NCBI RefSeq assembly: GCF_014858725.1
Contig: NZ_AQGV01000012.1
Coordinates: 124,001-188,000 of the forward strand
Source of the DNA: Pseudoalteromonas aurantia 208
GTDB taxonomy: Bacteria; Pseudomonadota; Gammaproteobacteria; Enterobacterales; Alteromonadaceae
DNA: 64,000 nt
Direction: 5' to 3'
Below, in pieces: positions 9,607 to 18,888 of this stretch. Position 1 is the first letter of the stretch; every line of letters begins with the position of its first letter. The position numbers were made by a program, and so were the translations under genes. Under the pieces are notes generated by a model that saw only the letters and a program-made list of their open reading frames with translations, made no database searches and was not told the origin of the DNA.

Positions 9607-12600
9607 GTGACTAAGAAAAGAACGTTAGTAGCGACTTGTTTGTTTTTTATTTTGGGAGTGGTTTTATTTGCAAACACCGCTTCTGCAGCAATCAATGATT
9701 ACGTTGTAAAACAATGGAATTTACAAAACGGTTTACCGTCACAATCTATCGCCAGTATTGTGCAAGATAATAATGGGTATATTTGGCTAGGTACGCAGTT
9801 TGGCTTAAGTCGCTTTGATGGACATAAGTTCACTAATTTAACTACTCAGAACAGTGCTTTTTTACAATCGAATGCCATTCACAAGCTAATTATTGATAAG
9901 TACGGCATGTTATGGATAGGCACTCGCCGTGGCTTACATCGCTTAAACCCTCAAACATTAGAAGCACAAAGCTTTAATATTCAAGGACCGGTTCGTGATT
10001 TACTGCAAGATCACGATGGCGGTATTTGGATTGCATCAAATGGTTTGTATTACGTCTCTGCTGAGAAGTTGTCTGAAAAGAATGTGAAGCGCGAAGCGTT
10101 AAGTCTGACGCCTAGAAAGATCAATCAAATTGTTGGTTCAGTAACACGCATGGCACTTTCATCTGATGGTATTTGGTTGGTCAATGAGCACCATTTATTG
10201 AAGATTAAAGAGTCAAGGTCGGGGAGTAACACGGAGTTTCGCTTAGAGCTTGCAAGTAAGTTGTCTTTACCTCGACAGTTGGCACAAACCATTATCCATG
10301 ATTTATCGTGGATAGATGGTCGACTTTACCTCGCATCCGAATTGGGCGCTTACTTCCTTGATATAGATGAAGTGATAAGACGGTACGATGAAATTGGTAA
10401 TACGGCCGTATACAAGTTTCAAGGTGATGAAGATGGCGGGTTTTGGGTGTCTACATCAAATGAATTGATGTATAGGGAATCCAATGGTAATTGGCAATCA
10501 GTTAAACCGACTCAATCAGATCAAAATATATGGTTTTCAGATATTTTTAAAGATCGTGAAGATAATATTTGGTTGGGTAGTTTAAATGAAGGCTTGTGGT
10601 TTGCGCATTCAGGCAAAGTAGAGAGGCACCAAGTTGGACCTTTAAGCAACCAAGGTGTGACCGCAATAACTCAAGCTGAAGATGAGTCTGTTTGGGTTTC
10701 TAGTCGATTGGGCATAGGTGTTTTGAGTGATGGAGATACATATCGGCAAGTTTTGTCTATGCAGCAGTTGCAACGGCGCCAAGTTTTTGATTTGGAGTTT
10801 CAAGGAAGTCGCTTATATTTAGGTACTGAAAAGGGGGTATTACTTTACGAGCAAGGTAAGATATATACTCTGCCATTCATTGAGTTAAGAGATAATCCCG
10901 TTTTCTCAATTAGTACATCAAATAAAGGGGGGTTGTGGCTCGGTACTGGTCGTGGACTATATCGATTAGATTACGCAGGCTTAACACCATTCGCATACAA
11001 CTCCTTCTTAGGTAGTCAATATATTACATTCGTTTTAGATTTACCGAACTTTGGCTTCATTGGCACAAATAAAGGTGCTTACCAATACAATGAACGAGGT
11101 ATTGAAAAGCTGGGGGGACATACCTCTCTTGATGTTGCTTATGTTACGAGTATTTTACATCTTGACGGTATCTCTACGCTCATAGGCTCACGAAGCCATG
11201 GGTTGTTTTATAAGACAGATGAGGGCCTATGGCACCAACTAGATGCGTCAAACGGATTGCCTTATGGTTCAATTAACTCTCTTTACTATGATAAACAGTT
11301 TGAGCAAATTTGGGTGAGTACAAAAAAGGGCGTGTATAGAATGCCCGCACCGCAATTTAAGAAGAATATCGATAATTTGAGAGTAGAGCAAGTCATTAGC
11401 CAATTTGACCGTCAGTTAGATGGTAAAGCGAGTCAATGTTGCTCTGGCTTTGGTCATGATGCAGTTATGGAAACGCAGAGTGCAATTTGGTATCCGAGCT
11501 CTCAGGGTATTGTAGAGATACCAAAAGACGTTAAGTTATTTGGGGCTGATGAATTAAAACCCAAAATAGAAGCGCTTTATACACAAGAAAGGCGGATTTC
11601 GAGTTCTGAACTGATGGCACCTATTTTGTTAGGTAACGGAGAACGCGATATTACGGTTCAATACACCGCGATTGATTTTTATGCACCTAAAAGTATTGAG
11701 TTCAGATACCGTTTATCGAGTAAAGAAAAAGGTGAGTGGCGTGATGCTCCAGAAGGTCAAGAAGCCATTTATACCAATTTACCACCTGGGGAGTATATCT
11801 TCGAACTCGAGGTTAAGCGGCGAGGGGAGGACTGGTCTAAAGCGAGAGCAAAACATGTCGCGATTTCATTACCGAGACGTTTTGATGAAACGATTTATTT
11901 TCGTCTCGTGATCACATGTGGTTTTATTTTCTTGTTTTACCTTATTTTTTGGGTATTTAGAGCACAGGAAAGACGTAAGCAAATGGCATTAGAAAACTTG
12001 GTGGCTGATCGTACTACAGAATTAAGAAAAGCCAATGAAAAGCTAAACCAAGTTAATACCCAGTTAAAGCTAGTGAGCCATACCGATGAATTAACAGGGC
12101 TGCGTAGCCGCCGCTTTTTGTTCGATCAATTACCAAAAGACGTGGAGCATTATCAGAGAAATGCACAATCGTTACAGCAACAAAACAAACGATTGGTATT
12201 AATGATTTTGAATATCGATAGCTTTAGTAAGATTAACGATACACATGGTCCAATTGGTGGAGATAGTTGCCTTCAGCAGTTAGCTACATTGCTAAATATG
12301 CGCACACAAGGCTCTGATTATGTCGCGCGTTGGAGTGGCGATGAGTTTTTGTTGTTACTACGAGATTTTAAACGTGATGAAGTGGAAGATTACGTAGGGG
12401 ACCTGTGTAAGGCTGTGGCAGATTTTGAGTTCAACCTGCCGAATGGTAAATCGATGAAAATGACGGTGTCTATGGGTTGGTCTTTCTACCCATTACCATT
12501 GCTTGGTGGTCAGGTGATTGGTTGGGAGGCATCCGTAAACCTTGCTGATATTGCGTTACATCAAGTAAAACACCGAGGCGGAGATGGCGCTGCAACGATT

Positions 12601-12714
12601 ATTTTCGATGAACAACTAGATGCATTCGAGTTTGAGCAAAGTAGTAATATTGAATCACAATTGCAAACATTACAGGAAAATGGTTTGGCTGAAGTAAAAG
12701 TATGGATGCGATGA
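9607..12714 (+). CDS. Membrane sensor: two-component-type beta-propeller, Y_Y_Y and GGDEF diguanylate cyclase
   Basis: 1035 residues from GTG 9607. A signal peptide (to about residue 27) is followed by some 14 propeller-type repeats of the form D.xG.IWLGT, a Y_Y_Y domain (about 680-755), one membrane helix (about 763-785), a short coiled coil and a GGDEF domain (about 825-1000). The active-site motif reads RWSGDEF, with metal aspartate in LNIDSF; SGDEF is still compatible with activity. No RxxD product-inhibition site lies five residues upstream. Periplasmic ligand sensing with cyclic-di-GMP output is inferred; the signal is unknown. Follows pgpA by 15 bases. Confidence 0.9.
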   Translation: MTKKRTLVATCLFFILGVVLFANTASAAINDYVVKQWNLQNGLPSQSIASIVQDNNGYIWLGTQFGLSRFDGHKFTNLTTQNSAFLQSNAIHKLIIDKYGMLWIGTRRGLHRLNPQTLEAQSFNIQGPVRDLLQDHDGGIWIASNGLYYVSAEKLSEKNVKREALSLTPRKINQIVGSVTRMALSSDGIWLVNEHHLLKIKESRSGSNTEFRLELASKLSLPRQLAQTIIHDLSWIDGRLYLASELGAYFLDIDEVIRRYDEIGNTAVYKFQGDEDGGFWVSTSNELMYRESNGNWQSVKPTQSDQNIWFSDIFKDREDNIWLGSLNEGLWFAHSGKVERHQVGPLSNQGVTAITQAEDESVWVSSRLGIGVLSDGDTYRQVLSMQQLQRRQVFDLEFQGSRLYLGTEKGVLLYEQGKIYTLPFIELRDNPVFSISTSNKGGLWLGTGRGLYRLDYAGLTPFAYNSFLGSQYITFVLDLPNFGFIGTNKGAYQYNERGIEKLGGHTSLDVAYVTSILHLDGISTLIGSRSHGLFYKTDEGLWHQLDASNGLPYGSINSLYYDKQFEQIWVSTKKGVYRMPAPQFKKNIDNLRVEQVISQFDRQLDGKASQCCSGFGHDAVMETQSAIWYPSSQGIVEIPKDVKLFGADELKPKIEALYTQERRISSSELMAPILLGNGERDITVQYTAIDFYAPKSIEFRYRLSSKEKGEWRDAPEGQEAIYTNLPPGEYIFELEVKRRGEDWSKARAKHVAISLPRRFDETIYFRLVITCGFIFLFYLIFWVFRAQERRKQMALENLVADRTTELRKANEKLNQVNTQLKLVSHTDELTGLRSRRFLFDQLPKDVEHYQRNAQSLQQQNKRLVLMILNIDSFSKINDTHGPIGGDSCLQQLATLLNMRTQGSDYVARWSGDEFLLLLRDFKRDEVEDYVGDLCKAVADFEFNLPNGKSMKMTVSMGWSFYPLPLLGGQVIGWEASVNLADIALHQVKHRGGDGAATIIFDEQLDAFEFEQSSNIESQLQTLQENGLAEVKVWMR

Positions 12715-12723
12715 ACAGAACTG

Positions 12724-13041
12724 CTAATTGCGCTGTTTTCTGAATAACCATTGATAATACATTACCCAGTCAGCGATGAAGGAATAGATCGGGTATTTAA
12801 ATGTAGCAGGTGTGTTTTTCTCAAATACAACATGACCAAACCATGCAAACCCGTAACCTGTAATGGGTATGAAAATAAGAGTGCTTACAGATTGCATTAA
12901 GCATGATGTAATGATGAGTCCGATAACGCATGTACAACCAATATAATGCATCCCTCGGCATGCAGGTTGACGATGTTCACGTAAATAAAACACATAAAAA
13001 TCAGAGAATGAGTTGAATGAGGGGGTCTTTTTAGTCATCAA
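12724..13041 (-). CDS. DUF962 / Mpo1-like membrane protein
   Basis: 105 residues resembling the DUF962 family, whose yeast member Mpo1 is an iron-dependent 2-hydroxy fatty acid dioxygenase. Seen: the N-terminal FSDFYVFYLREHR, then CRGMHYIG with conserved histidine, two hydrophobic helices and GHVVFEKN with a second histidine. The bacterial function is not established. It converges with the upstream cyclase gene (10-base gap) and lies downstream of the dxs terminator. Two adjacent ATG codons (13041, 13038) are possible starts. Confidence 0.8.
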   Translation of the reverse strand: MMTKKTPSFNSFSDFYVFYLREHRQPACRGMHYIGCTCVIGLIITSCLMQSVSTLIFIPITGYGFAWFGHVVFEKNTPATFKYPIYSFIADWVMYYQWLFRKQRN

Positions 13042-13059
13042 ATTAGTTCTCTGTTCGAT

Positions 13060-13087
13060 AAAAAAAAAGAGCTATATGCTCCTTTTT
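13060..13087 (-). terminator. Rho-independent terminator of dxs
   Basis: Read on the minus strand, directly after the dxs stop: an A run, GGAGC, loop ATATA, GCTC, then nine T. The flanking A and T tracts extend the stem. Confidence 0.75.
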
Positions 13088-14950
13088 TTACTTAACAAGT
13101 GCATTGATGGTATGCAGTATCCCTTGCGCTGATAAGCCCATCTCATCGTGAATTTCATCCTGTGTCCCATGTTTGATAAATTCATCAGGAATACCTAGAT
13201 GGTTAACTTTTGTTACTACCCCAATACTGGAAAAGAACTCACTGACTGCGCTACCAGCACCACCGCATATTGCGTTGTCTTCAATCGTGATAAAGTGATT
13301 GTGAGATTGTGATAGCTCAGTTAGTAGTTGCGTATCAAGTGGTTTAATGAAGCGCATATCAATCAAAGTAGCATCGTGTTCATCAGCAGCCAGCTGTGTA
13401 TTTTCAAGTAATGTACCAAAGTTAAGAATAGCTACTTTATTACCATCTCGAATGCGTTTTGCTTTACCTATTTCCAGTGCCTGCATTTGCATTTGAATTT
13501 CCGCAGTGCCAGCACTGCCTCTAGGGTAACGCACTGCAACAGGTTGGTCACATTGAAACCCTGTATAGAGCATTTTCCGACATTCGTTGGTATCACTGGG
13601 TGCCATAATAATCATATTTGGAATACAGCGCATAAAGCTTAGATCGTAGGCACCTTGGTGTGTTTCGCCATCAGCTCCCACAATACCAGCCCTGTCAATA
13701 GCAAATAGCACGGGCAGGTTTTGTAATGCGACATCATGAATTAACTGATCGTAAGCTCGCTGTAAAAAGCTAGAATAAATTGCGACAACAGGCTTTAAGC
13801 CTTCACATGCAAAACCCGCTGCGAGTGTAACTGCATGCTGTTCAGCAATCGCAACATCAAAGTATTGCTGCGGATATTGTTTTGAAAACTGCACCATGCC
13901 AGAGCCTTCTCGCATCGCTGGGGTGATTGCCATCAACCTCGGATCTTGTTCAGCCATATCACATAACCATTGACCGAATACTTTCGAGAATGTAGCCGCG
14001 GCTGGTTTAGATTTAGGCAAGCTATGGATGGAAGGATCAAATTTTGGTACGGCATGATAGCCAATTGGATCGGCCTCAGCAGGTTCATAACCTTTTCCTT
14101 TTTGTGTTTTAATATGCAGTATCTGAGGTCCTTTTAGGTTGCGCATATTACGCAACGTATCGACAAGCATATTGACATCATGACCATCGATTGGCCCTAT
14201 GTAATTGAGGCCTAATTCCTCAAAGAACGTGCCTGGGATCACCATCCCTTTTAGGTGTTCTTCTACTTTGCTTGCCAGCTCTTTAACTGGGGGGACGCCA
14301 GACAATAATTTTTTACTGCCCTCACGGATATTCGTATAAAAACTGCCAGAGAGTATTTTCGCAAAGTGATTGGTTAATGCGCCGACATTTTCAGAAATAG
14401 ACATTTCGTTGTCATTTAATATGATCAACATGTCTGATTTTATATCTCCAGCATGATTCATTGCTTCAAATGCCATGCCTGCGGTAATTGCACCATCACC
14501 AATTACAGCCACAGTTTTACGACCTTTGCCTTCTTTTTTAGCTGCAATTGACATTCCCAATGCTGCTGAAATAGACGTACTAGAATGACCAACACTGAAC
14601 GTATCGTATTGGCTTTCTTCCCGGTAAGGAAAAGGGTGCAGGCCTTCTTTCTGTCTAATAGTATGAATTTGATCGCGTCGGCCCGTTAAAATTTTATGAG
14701 GGTAGGCTTGATGACCAACATCCCAGATCAGTCGGTCTTCAGGTGTATTATAGACATAATGAAGTGCGACAGTGAGTTCCACGGTCCCTAAGCCAGATGC
14801 AAAATGGCCACTACTTTGCGAAACTGAGTTAAGCAGATAATCCCTCAACTCATTACTAAAAGAGGGTAATTTATGTTGCGGTAACTGGCGCAGTTGCTCA
14901 GGCTCTTCTGCTAAAGCCAATAAAGGGTACTTGCTACTATCAAATATCAT
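13088..14950 (-). CDS. dxs: 1-deoxy-D-xylulose-5-phosphate synthase
   Basis: TPP enzyme joining pyruvate and glyceraldehyde-3-phosphate, the entry step of the MEP isoprenoid pathway. I chose the ATG at 14950 ([16 protein letters not shown]), giving 620 residues as in E. coli; a longer frame to 14995 has no family match. TPP motif [15 protein letters not shown], and the catalytic-region motifs VGHSSTS and [16 protein letters not shown] ([12 protein letters not shown]). Third gene of xseB-ispA-dxs, with a 105-base gap from ispA. Confidence 0.96.
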   Translation of the reverse strand: MIFDSSKYPLLALAEEPEQLRQLPQHKLPSFSNELRDYLLNSVSQSSGHFASGLGTVELTVALHYVYNTPEDRLIWDVGHQAYPHKILTGRRDQIHTIRQKEGLHPFPYREESQYDTFSVGHSSTSISAALGMSIAAKKEGKGRKTVAVIGDGAITAGMAFEAMNHAGDIKSDMLIILNDNEMSISENVGALTNHFAKILSGSFYTNIREGSKKLLSGVPPVKELASKVEEHLKGMVIPGTFFEELGLNYIGPIDGHDVNMLVDTLRNMRNLKGPQILHIKTQKGKGYEPAEADPIGYHAVPKFDPSIHSLPKSKPAAATFSKVFGQWLCDMAEQDPRLMAITPAMREGSGMVQFSKQYPQQYFDVAIAEQHAVTLAAGFACEGLKPVVAIYSSFLQRAYDQLIHDVALQNLPVLFAIDRAGIVGADGETHQGAYDLSFMRCIPNMIIMAPSDTNECRKMLYTGFQCDQPVAVRYPRGSAGTAEIQMQMQALEIGKAKRIRDGNKVAILNFGTLLENTQLAADEHDATLIDMRFIKPLDTQLLTELSQSHNHFITIEDNAICGGAGSAVSEFFSSIGVVTKVNHLGIPDEFIKHGTQDEIHDEMGLSAQGILHTINALVK

Positions 14951-15055
14951 TGTATTTATATATGTCCTACTCAAACCTTGCGTAATTATATACAAAGCCA
15001 GTGGTTAATTTTATCTATTTATGCAACTTCGTCATTAATACGTCATGAATTGACG

Positions 15056-15943
15056 TTAATGATCGCGTTCAACTATGTATTTTGCTAATTGTGCGAGCAA
15101 CTCTGTATCTGCATTAATACTATTGAGCTTTTCGATTGCTGTTGTTGTTAGAGCTTGCGCTTTTTGTTTTGCTCCAGGCATACCGAGTATTGCAGGATAA
15201 GTCGACTTATTATTGCCTATATCAGAACCTTGTGGTTTACCGAGCGTATAGGTGTCACCTTCAATATCTAAGATGTCATCTTGAACTTGAAATGCGAGCC
15301 CGATATTCTGTCCATACTGCTGTAATGTTGTAAAGTCAGTCTCATTCATATTTGGAGAACAAAGTGCACCTAATTCAATTGCACAGGTCAACAAAGCCCC
15401 AGTTTTTAAGCGGTGAATTTTTTCTAACTCGTCAAGGCTAACAACTTTATCAGTTGCGGCAATGTCTAATGCTTGACCGCCGACCATTCCTTGTAAGCCA
15501 GCAGCTTTTGATAAGACTTGGATCATGCGTAATTGACGAGATTCAGGTATAGCAAAGCGGTGCTCTGCAATTAACTCAAATGCGAGGCTTTGCAGCGCAT
15601 CGCCGGCTAAAATAGCCTGTGCCTCATTAAACTGTATATGGCATGTGGGTTTTCCACGTCGTAAGTCATCGTCATCCATTGCAGGAAGGTCATCGTGAAC
15701 AAGGGAGTAACTATGAATACATTCAATAGCAGCTGCAATAACATCAAGATCTTCAATACGAGCGCCGAGTATATTACCTGTTGCATACACTAAAAATGGC
15801 CTTAAACGCTTACCACCATTATTGATACTGTAAAATGTTGCGGCCTTGACGGTTTCATCGGTGATTAAATCTTGCTTAAAGTAATTACTGATAAACTGAC
15901 TAACTCGCTGTTGAGCATTGCTTATTTCTATTTTTAAATTCAC
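15056..15943 (-). CDS. ispA: Farnesyl diphosphate synthase
   Basis: Trans-prenyltransferase making C15 farnesyl diphosphate. 295 residues. First aspartate-rich motif DDLPAMDDDD near residue 88 with RRGKPT after it, second motif DDILD near 225, and GGKRLRP near 43. It starts 3 bases after xseB and precedes dxs, the standard gammaproteobacterial cluster. Confidence 0.96.
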   Translation of the reverse strand: MNLKIEISNAQQRVSQFISNYFKQDLITDETVKAATFYSINNGGKRLRPFLVYATGNILGARIEDLDVIAAAIECIHSYSLVHDDLPAMDDDDLRRGKPTCHIQFNEAQAILAGDALQSLAFELIAEHRFAIPESRQLRMIQVLSKAAGLQGMVGGQALDIAATDKVVSLDELEKIHRLKTGALLTCAIELGALCSPNMNETDFTTLQQYGQNIGLAFQVQDDILDIEGDTYTLGKPQGSDIGNNKSTYPAILGMPGAKQKAQALTTTAIEKLNSINADTELLAQLAKYIVERDH

Positions 15944-15946
15944 AAC

Positions 15947-16189
15947 TTAATCCGTACTGCCTGTGAATGGTATTGTATCGCTTTGCGTGTCACTACCCAT
16001 AAGAATAGCTACTTTTTGTTCTGCTGTGTGTAACTTCTGATTTGATGCATTAGCCAGTAAAATACCTCTTTCAAATTGTTTCAATGACTGCTCCAAAGTC
16101 AGCTCACCTTGTTCCATTGCACTCACAATGCTTTCTAGCTCGTGTATCGCTTCTTCAAAGCTGAGGTTTTCTGGTTTCTTTACAGCCAT
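15947..16189 (-). CDS. xseB: Exodeoxyribonuclease VII small subunit
   Basis: Small helical subunit of ExoVII, partner of XseA (not in the window). From ATG 16189 it has 80 residues, as in E. coli, with an AAGAG Shine-Dalgarno 8 bases upstream; GTG 16195 would add two residues. Motifs FEEAIHELESIV and LEQSLKQFERGI are diagnostic. Confidence 0.93.
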   Translation of the reverse strand: MAVKKPENLSFEEAIHELESIVSAMEQGELTLEQSLKQFERGILLANASNQKLHTAEQKVAILMGSDTQSDTIPFTGSTD

Positions 16190-16346
16190 GGTCACGTCTC
16201 TTTATTGGGCTTATTGGATAAAAGAGCTCAATTTTAGGGGCAATAGCGTACTAGGTCAAAGATAAGCGTATTTTTTTACGCTAAACTGTGAGGTAGATAC
16301 TCATACGCCTTTGTTCGCAATTTTCCGGGTTTTTAATATAATTGGG

Positions 16347-16373
16347 TTAAGATATTCAGTAGCTTGCCGATAA
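16347..16373 (+). promoter_or_regulatory. Sigma-28 (FliA) promoter for pomAB
   Basis: TTAA, a 15-base spacer, and a perfect GCCGATAA at 16366-16373, against the flagellar consensus TAAA-N15-GCCGATAA. It reads towards pomA, leaving a leader of about 110 bases. Placing a stator operon under the late flagellar sigma factor is the expected logic. Confidence 0.75.
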
Positions 16374-16490
16374 ACAACAAGGCTGGTACTTTCTCTTTGT
16401 AAGAGGATGCGTCGCATAAGCACTTTATTAGGCTACAGTACATAGCAGTCAGAATTAGAAAAATAGTAGATAAGACTCTCTGGAGGGGAT

Positions 16491-17258
16491 GTGGATTTAG
16501 CAACAGTAATAGGTATATTGGGCGCGATTGGCTTGATTGCCATGTCTATGTTTATGAGTAGTGACGGTGAAGTCGCTATGTTTGCTGACTCCGCCTCAGC
16601 CGTTATTGTATTTGGTGGCTCACTTTTTATCGTTTTGTCTAACTTCACAATGCCGCAATTTTTCGGTATTGGCAAGGTGATGGGAAAGGCGTTCATGTTT
16701 AAAATTGAAACGCCAGAAGAGCTAATAGAAAAAGCTGTAGAACTTGCAGATTCAGCGCGAAAAGGTGGTTTTTTAGCCCTAGAAGAAGCTGAAATACCGA
16801 ATGCATTTATGCGTAAAGGAGTTGACATGTTAGTTGATGGCCACGACGCAGATGTTGTAAGAGCGACACTACAAAAAGATATTTCCTTAACTTCTTCTCG
16901 CCATGAGCAAGGTGCATCATTATTTAAATCTTTGGCTGATATTGCTCCTGCAATGGGGATGATTGGTACATTGATTGGCTTAGTTGCGATGTTATCTAAC
17001 ATGGATGACCCCAAAGCCATCGGTCCTGCAATGGCGGTTGCTTTGTTAACGACCCTTTATGGTGCTTTTTTAGCGAACGTTGTGGCTATCCCGATTCAGG
17101 TAAAGTTGGAATTGCGAAAGGATGAAGAGGAGCAAAACCAACGACTAATATTGGACGCGATTCTCGGAATTCAAGATGGCCAAAACCCTAAAGTAATAGA
17201 AGGGATTTTGAAAAATTATTTGGCTGAATCAAAACGCGGCACTGATAAAGAGGAGTAA
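16491..17258 (+). CDS. pomA: Sodium-driven flagellar stator protein PomA
   Basis: MotA-family stator subunit that couples ion flow to rotor torque. 255 residues, four membrane segments; a cytoplasmic loop with ARKGGFLALEE near residue 88; and the segment GMIGTLIGLVAMLSNMDDP near 155 that forms part of the ion path. Close overall likeness to Vibrio PomA. GTG start behind GGAGGGG (16482-16488). pomB follows after 2 bases. Confidence 0.96.
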   Translation: MDLATVIGILGAIGLIAMSMFMSSDGEVAMFADSASAVIVFGGSLFIVLSNFTMPQFFGIGKVMGKAFMFKIETPEELIEKAVELADSARKGGFLALEEAEIPNAFMRKGVDMLVDGHDADVVRATLQKDISLTSSRHEQGASLFKSLADIAPAMGMIGTLIGLVAMLSNMDDPKAIGPAMAVALLTTLYGAFLANVVAIPIQVKLELRKDEEEQNQRLILDAILGIQDGQNPKVIEGILKNYLAESKRGTDKEE

Positions 17259-17260
17259 GC

Positions 17261-18190
17261 ATGTCTGACGAGCAAGAGTGTAAATGTCCCCCTCCCGGTT
17301 TACCGGCTTGGATGGGCACCTTTGCAGATCTGATGTCACTACTTATGTGCTTCTTTGTGCTGTTACTTGCTTTTTCCGAAATGGATGTACTTAAATTTAA
17401 ACAAATTGCGGGTTCAATGAAGTTTGCATTTGGTGTGCAGAATAAAATAGAGGTTAAGGATATCCCCAAGGGGACAAGCGTAATTGCAATGGAGTTTACT
17501 CCAGGTAAGCCTGAGCCTACGCCAATCGAGACAATTCAGCAGCAAACCGTGGAAATGACGCAGCAAATGTTAGAGTTTCAGGCTGGTGATGAAAGTTCAG
17601 CTGGCGGGCGACAGGAGCAAAGAGGTAACAAGCGAGGCGGCGAGTCACAAAGTACCTCACAAGAACAATCTATGCAGCAGGCCGTGTCTTCAGCAGATCA
17701 AGAACAAGTCGATGAGTTAGTTAAAAAAATAGCCCAGCAATTGGAAAAACAAATCATGGACGGTGCAATTGAACTCGAATCTTTGGGACAGCAAATCATC
17801 ATTCGTATTCAAGAGAATGGTTCCTTTCCATCAGGCAGTGCATTTTTACAACCAAAATTTAAACCAGTAATACAAGATATTGCGGAATTACTGAAGGATG
17901 TACCTGGTGAAATAACGGTATCTGGACATACCGATGATTTTCAAGTGACCAACGAGCTTTACAGTAATAATTGGGATTTATCAGCAACCAGAGCGGTTGC
18001 GGTTGCAACTGAAATGGTGAAAGCGAGAGGTTTTGATAAAAACCGCTTGGTAGTTGTAGGTCACGCAGACACAAGGCCGATGGTACCCAACGAAAATGAT
18101 ATAGACAGAAGACGCAATAGAAGAGTCGAAATATCAATCTTACAAGGGAAGGCTAAAGAGTCGGAACCTATTGAAGTTAGAGATAATTAA
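17261..18190 (+). CDS. pomB: Sodium-driven flagellar stator protein PomB
   Basis: MotB-family partner of PomA. 309 residues: a short cytoplasmic N-terminus, one membrane helix (about 20-42) with the ion-binding aspartate D23 in FADLMSLLMC, a Gln/Glu-rich linker (about 95-150), and an OmpA-type peptidoglycan-binding domain (about 190-295; SGHTDDF and DRRRNRRVEI). Presumed to anchor the stator to the cell wall. Operon with pomA. Confidence 0.96.
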   Translation: MSDEQECKCPPPGLPAWMGTFADLMSLLMCFFVLLLAFSEMDVLKFKQIAGSMKFAFGVQNKIEVKDIPKGTSVIAMEFTPGKPEPTPIETIQQQTVEMTQQMLEFQAGDESSAGGRQEQRGNKRGGESQSTSQEQSMQQAVSSADQEQVDELVKKIAQQLEKQIMDGAIELESLGQQIIIRIQENGSFPSGSAFLQPKFKPVIQDIAELLKDVPGEITVSGHTDDFQVTNELYSNNWDLSATRAVAVATEMVKARGFDKNRLVVVGHADTRPMVPNENDIDRRRNRRVEISILQGKAKESEPIEVRDN

Positions 18191-18197
18191 GCAAAGC

Positions 18198-18226
18198 TTG
18201 ATTGTCATATCAAATTGGGATATTTT
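18198..18226 (+). promoter_or_regulatory. Possible sigma-70 promoter before the 26-residue ORF
   Basis: TTGATT, 17-base spacer, TATTTT, 8 bases after the pomB stop. It would start transcription about 25 bases before the small ORF, giving it expression independent of pomAB. Confidence 0.4.
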
Positions 18227-18256
18227 ACGGTTTGTAACTAAACATGGAGAAATATT

Positions 18257-18337
18257 ATGTCAATTAAAAGTAAATATGCATACTTGCCAGGTGGTAATGG
18301 TGATGGTGCAGATGAAAATGAAAGTAAACCTAAATAA
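18257..18337 (+). CDS. Predicted small protein, 26 residues
   Basis: An ATG with GGAGA 6 bases upstream opens a 26-codon frame ending TAA. The product starts MSIKSKYAYLPGG, then an acidic Gly/Asp/Asn-rich tail ending ENESKPK. It has no membrane segment or cysteine. It lies between pomB and a membrane protein gene, 11 bases before the latter, with its own possible promoter. No family recognised. It could be a real small protein or a leader peptide for the gene behind it. Confidence 0.5.
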   Translation: MSIKSKYAYLPGGNGDGADENESKPK

Positions 18338-18348
18338 GTAGCTCTTTT

Positions 18349-18867
18349 GTGTTAGTTGGCTTATTTTCAGAAGAAATAAATGCTTTTCTGTACCTGATAA
18401 GGGATCATGCAACCGTCGTCACTTTTATAGCGGTTGCTTTGTTTTTTGTTCTCAAAGATAAGCTTGCTTTACGCTATGCATCTTTGTGTGCTGTCTTTTA
18501 TATCGTAGGATATTTTTCTTTCGACATTATTAAAGAAGCCGATGGTGACAAGTATGTGCTTCGTTATATTGTTTGGGCTTTAAATGATATTGTTTTTATG
18601 GCGATTTTAGCTTATTGGGCATTAAAGGATAAAGTCTATATTTGGCAGAGTATTATTGCTCAGTTGGTGATTTTGCCTGCGCCTCTTTTACAGCTGTTTC
18701 GTTTAGTCGATAGGCATTTACTAGATTTAACTTATTCTCCTTATTTATATAAAACTATCTTACCTTTAGTCAATATTACAGTTGTTTTGTTATGTTTTGC
18801 TCCTTTAGTCGTGTTCTTGAAAAAGAAGTTTTCGACTACTGAAGTGATGAAATCACCGATGTCTTAG
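18349..18867 (+). CDS. Five-helix membrane protein of unknown function
   Basis: 172 residues from GTG 18349; the Shine-Dalgarno is weak (AAGTAG). Five hydrophobic segments at about 19-36, 41-58, 70-90, 93-113 and 133-157, and a basic C-terminal tail (FLKKKF). A charged loop EADGDKYVLR separates helices 2 and 3. I recognise no family. It follows the 26-residue ORF and may be co-transcribed with it. Confidence 0.7.
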   Translation: MLVGLFSEEINAFLYLIRDHATVVTFIAVALFFVLKDKLALRYASLCAVFYIVGYFSFDIIKEADGDKYVLRYIVWALNDIVFMAILAYWALKDKVYIWQSIIAQLVILPAPLLQLFRLVDRHLLDLTYSPYLYKTILPLVNITVVLLCFAPLVVFLKKKFSTTEVMKSPMS

Positions 18868-18888
18868 TCATTCCATCACATCACATTC

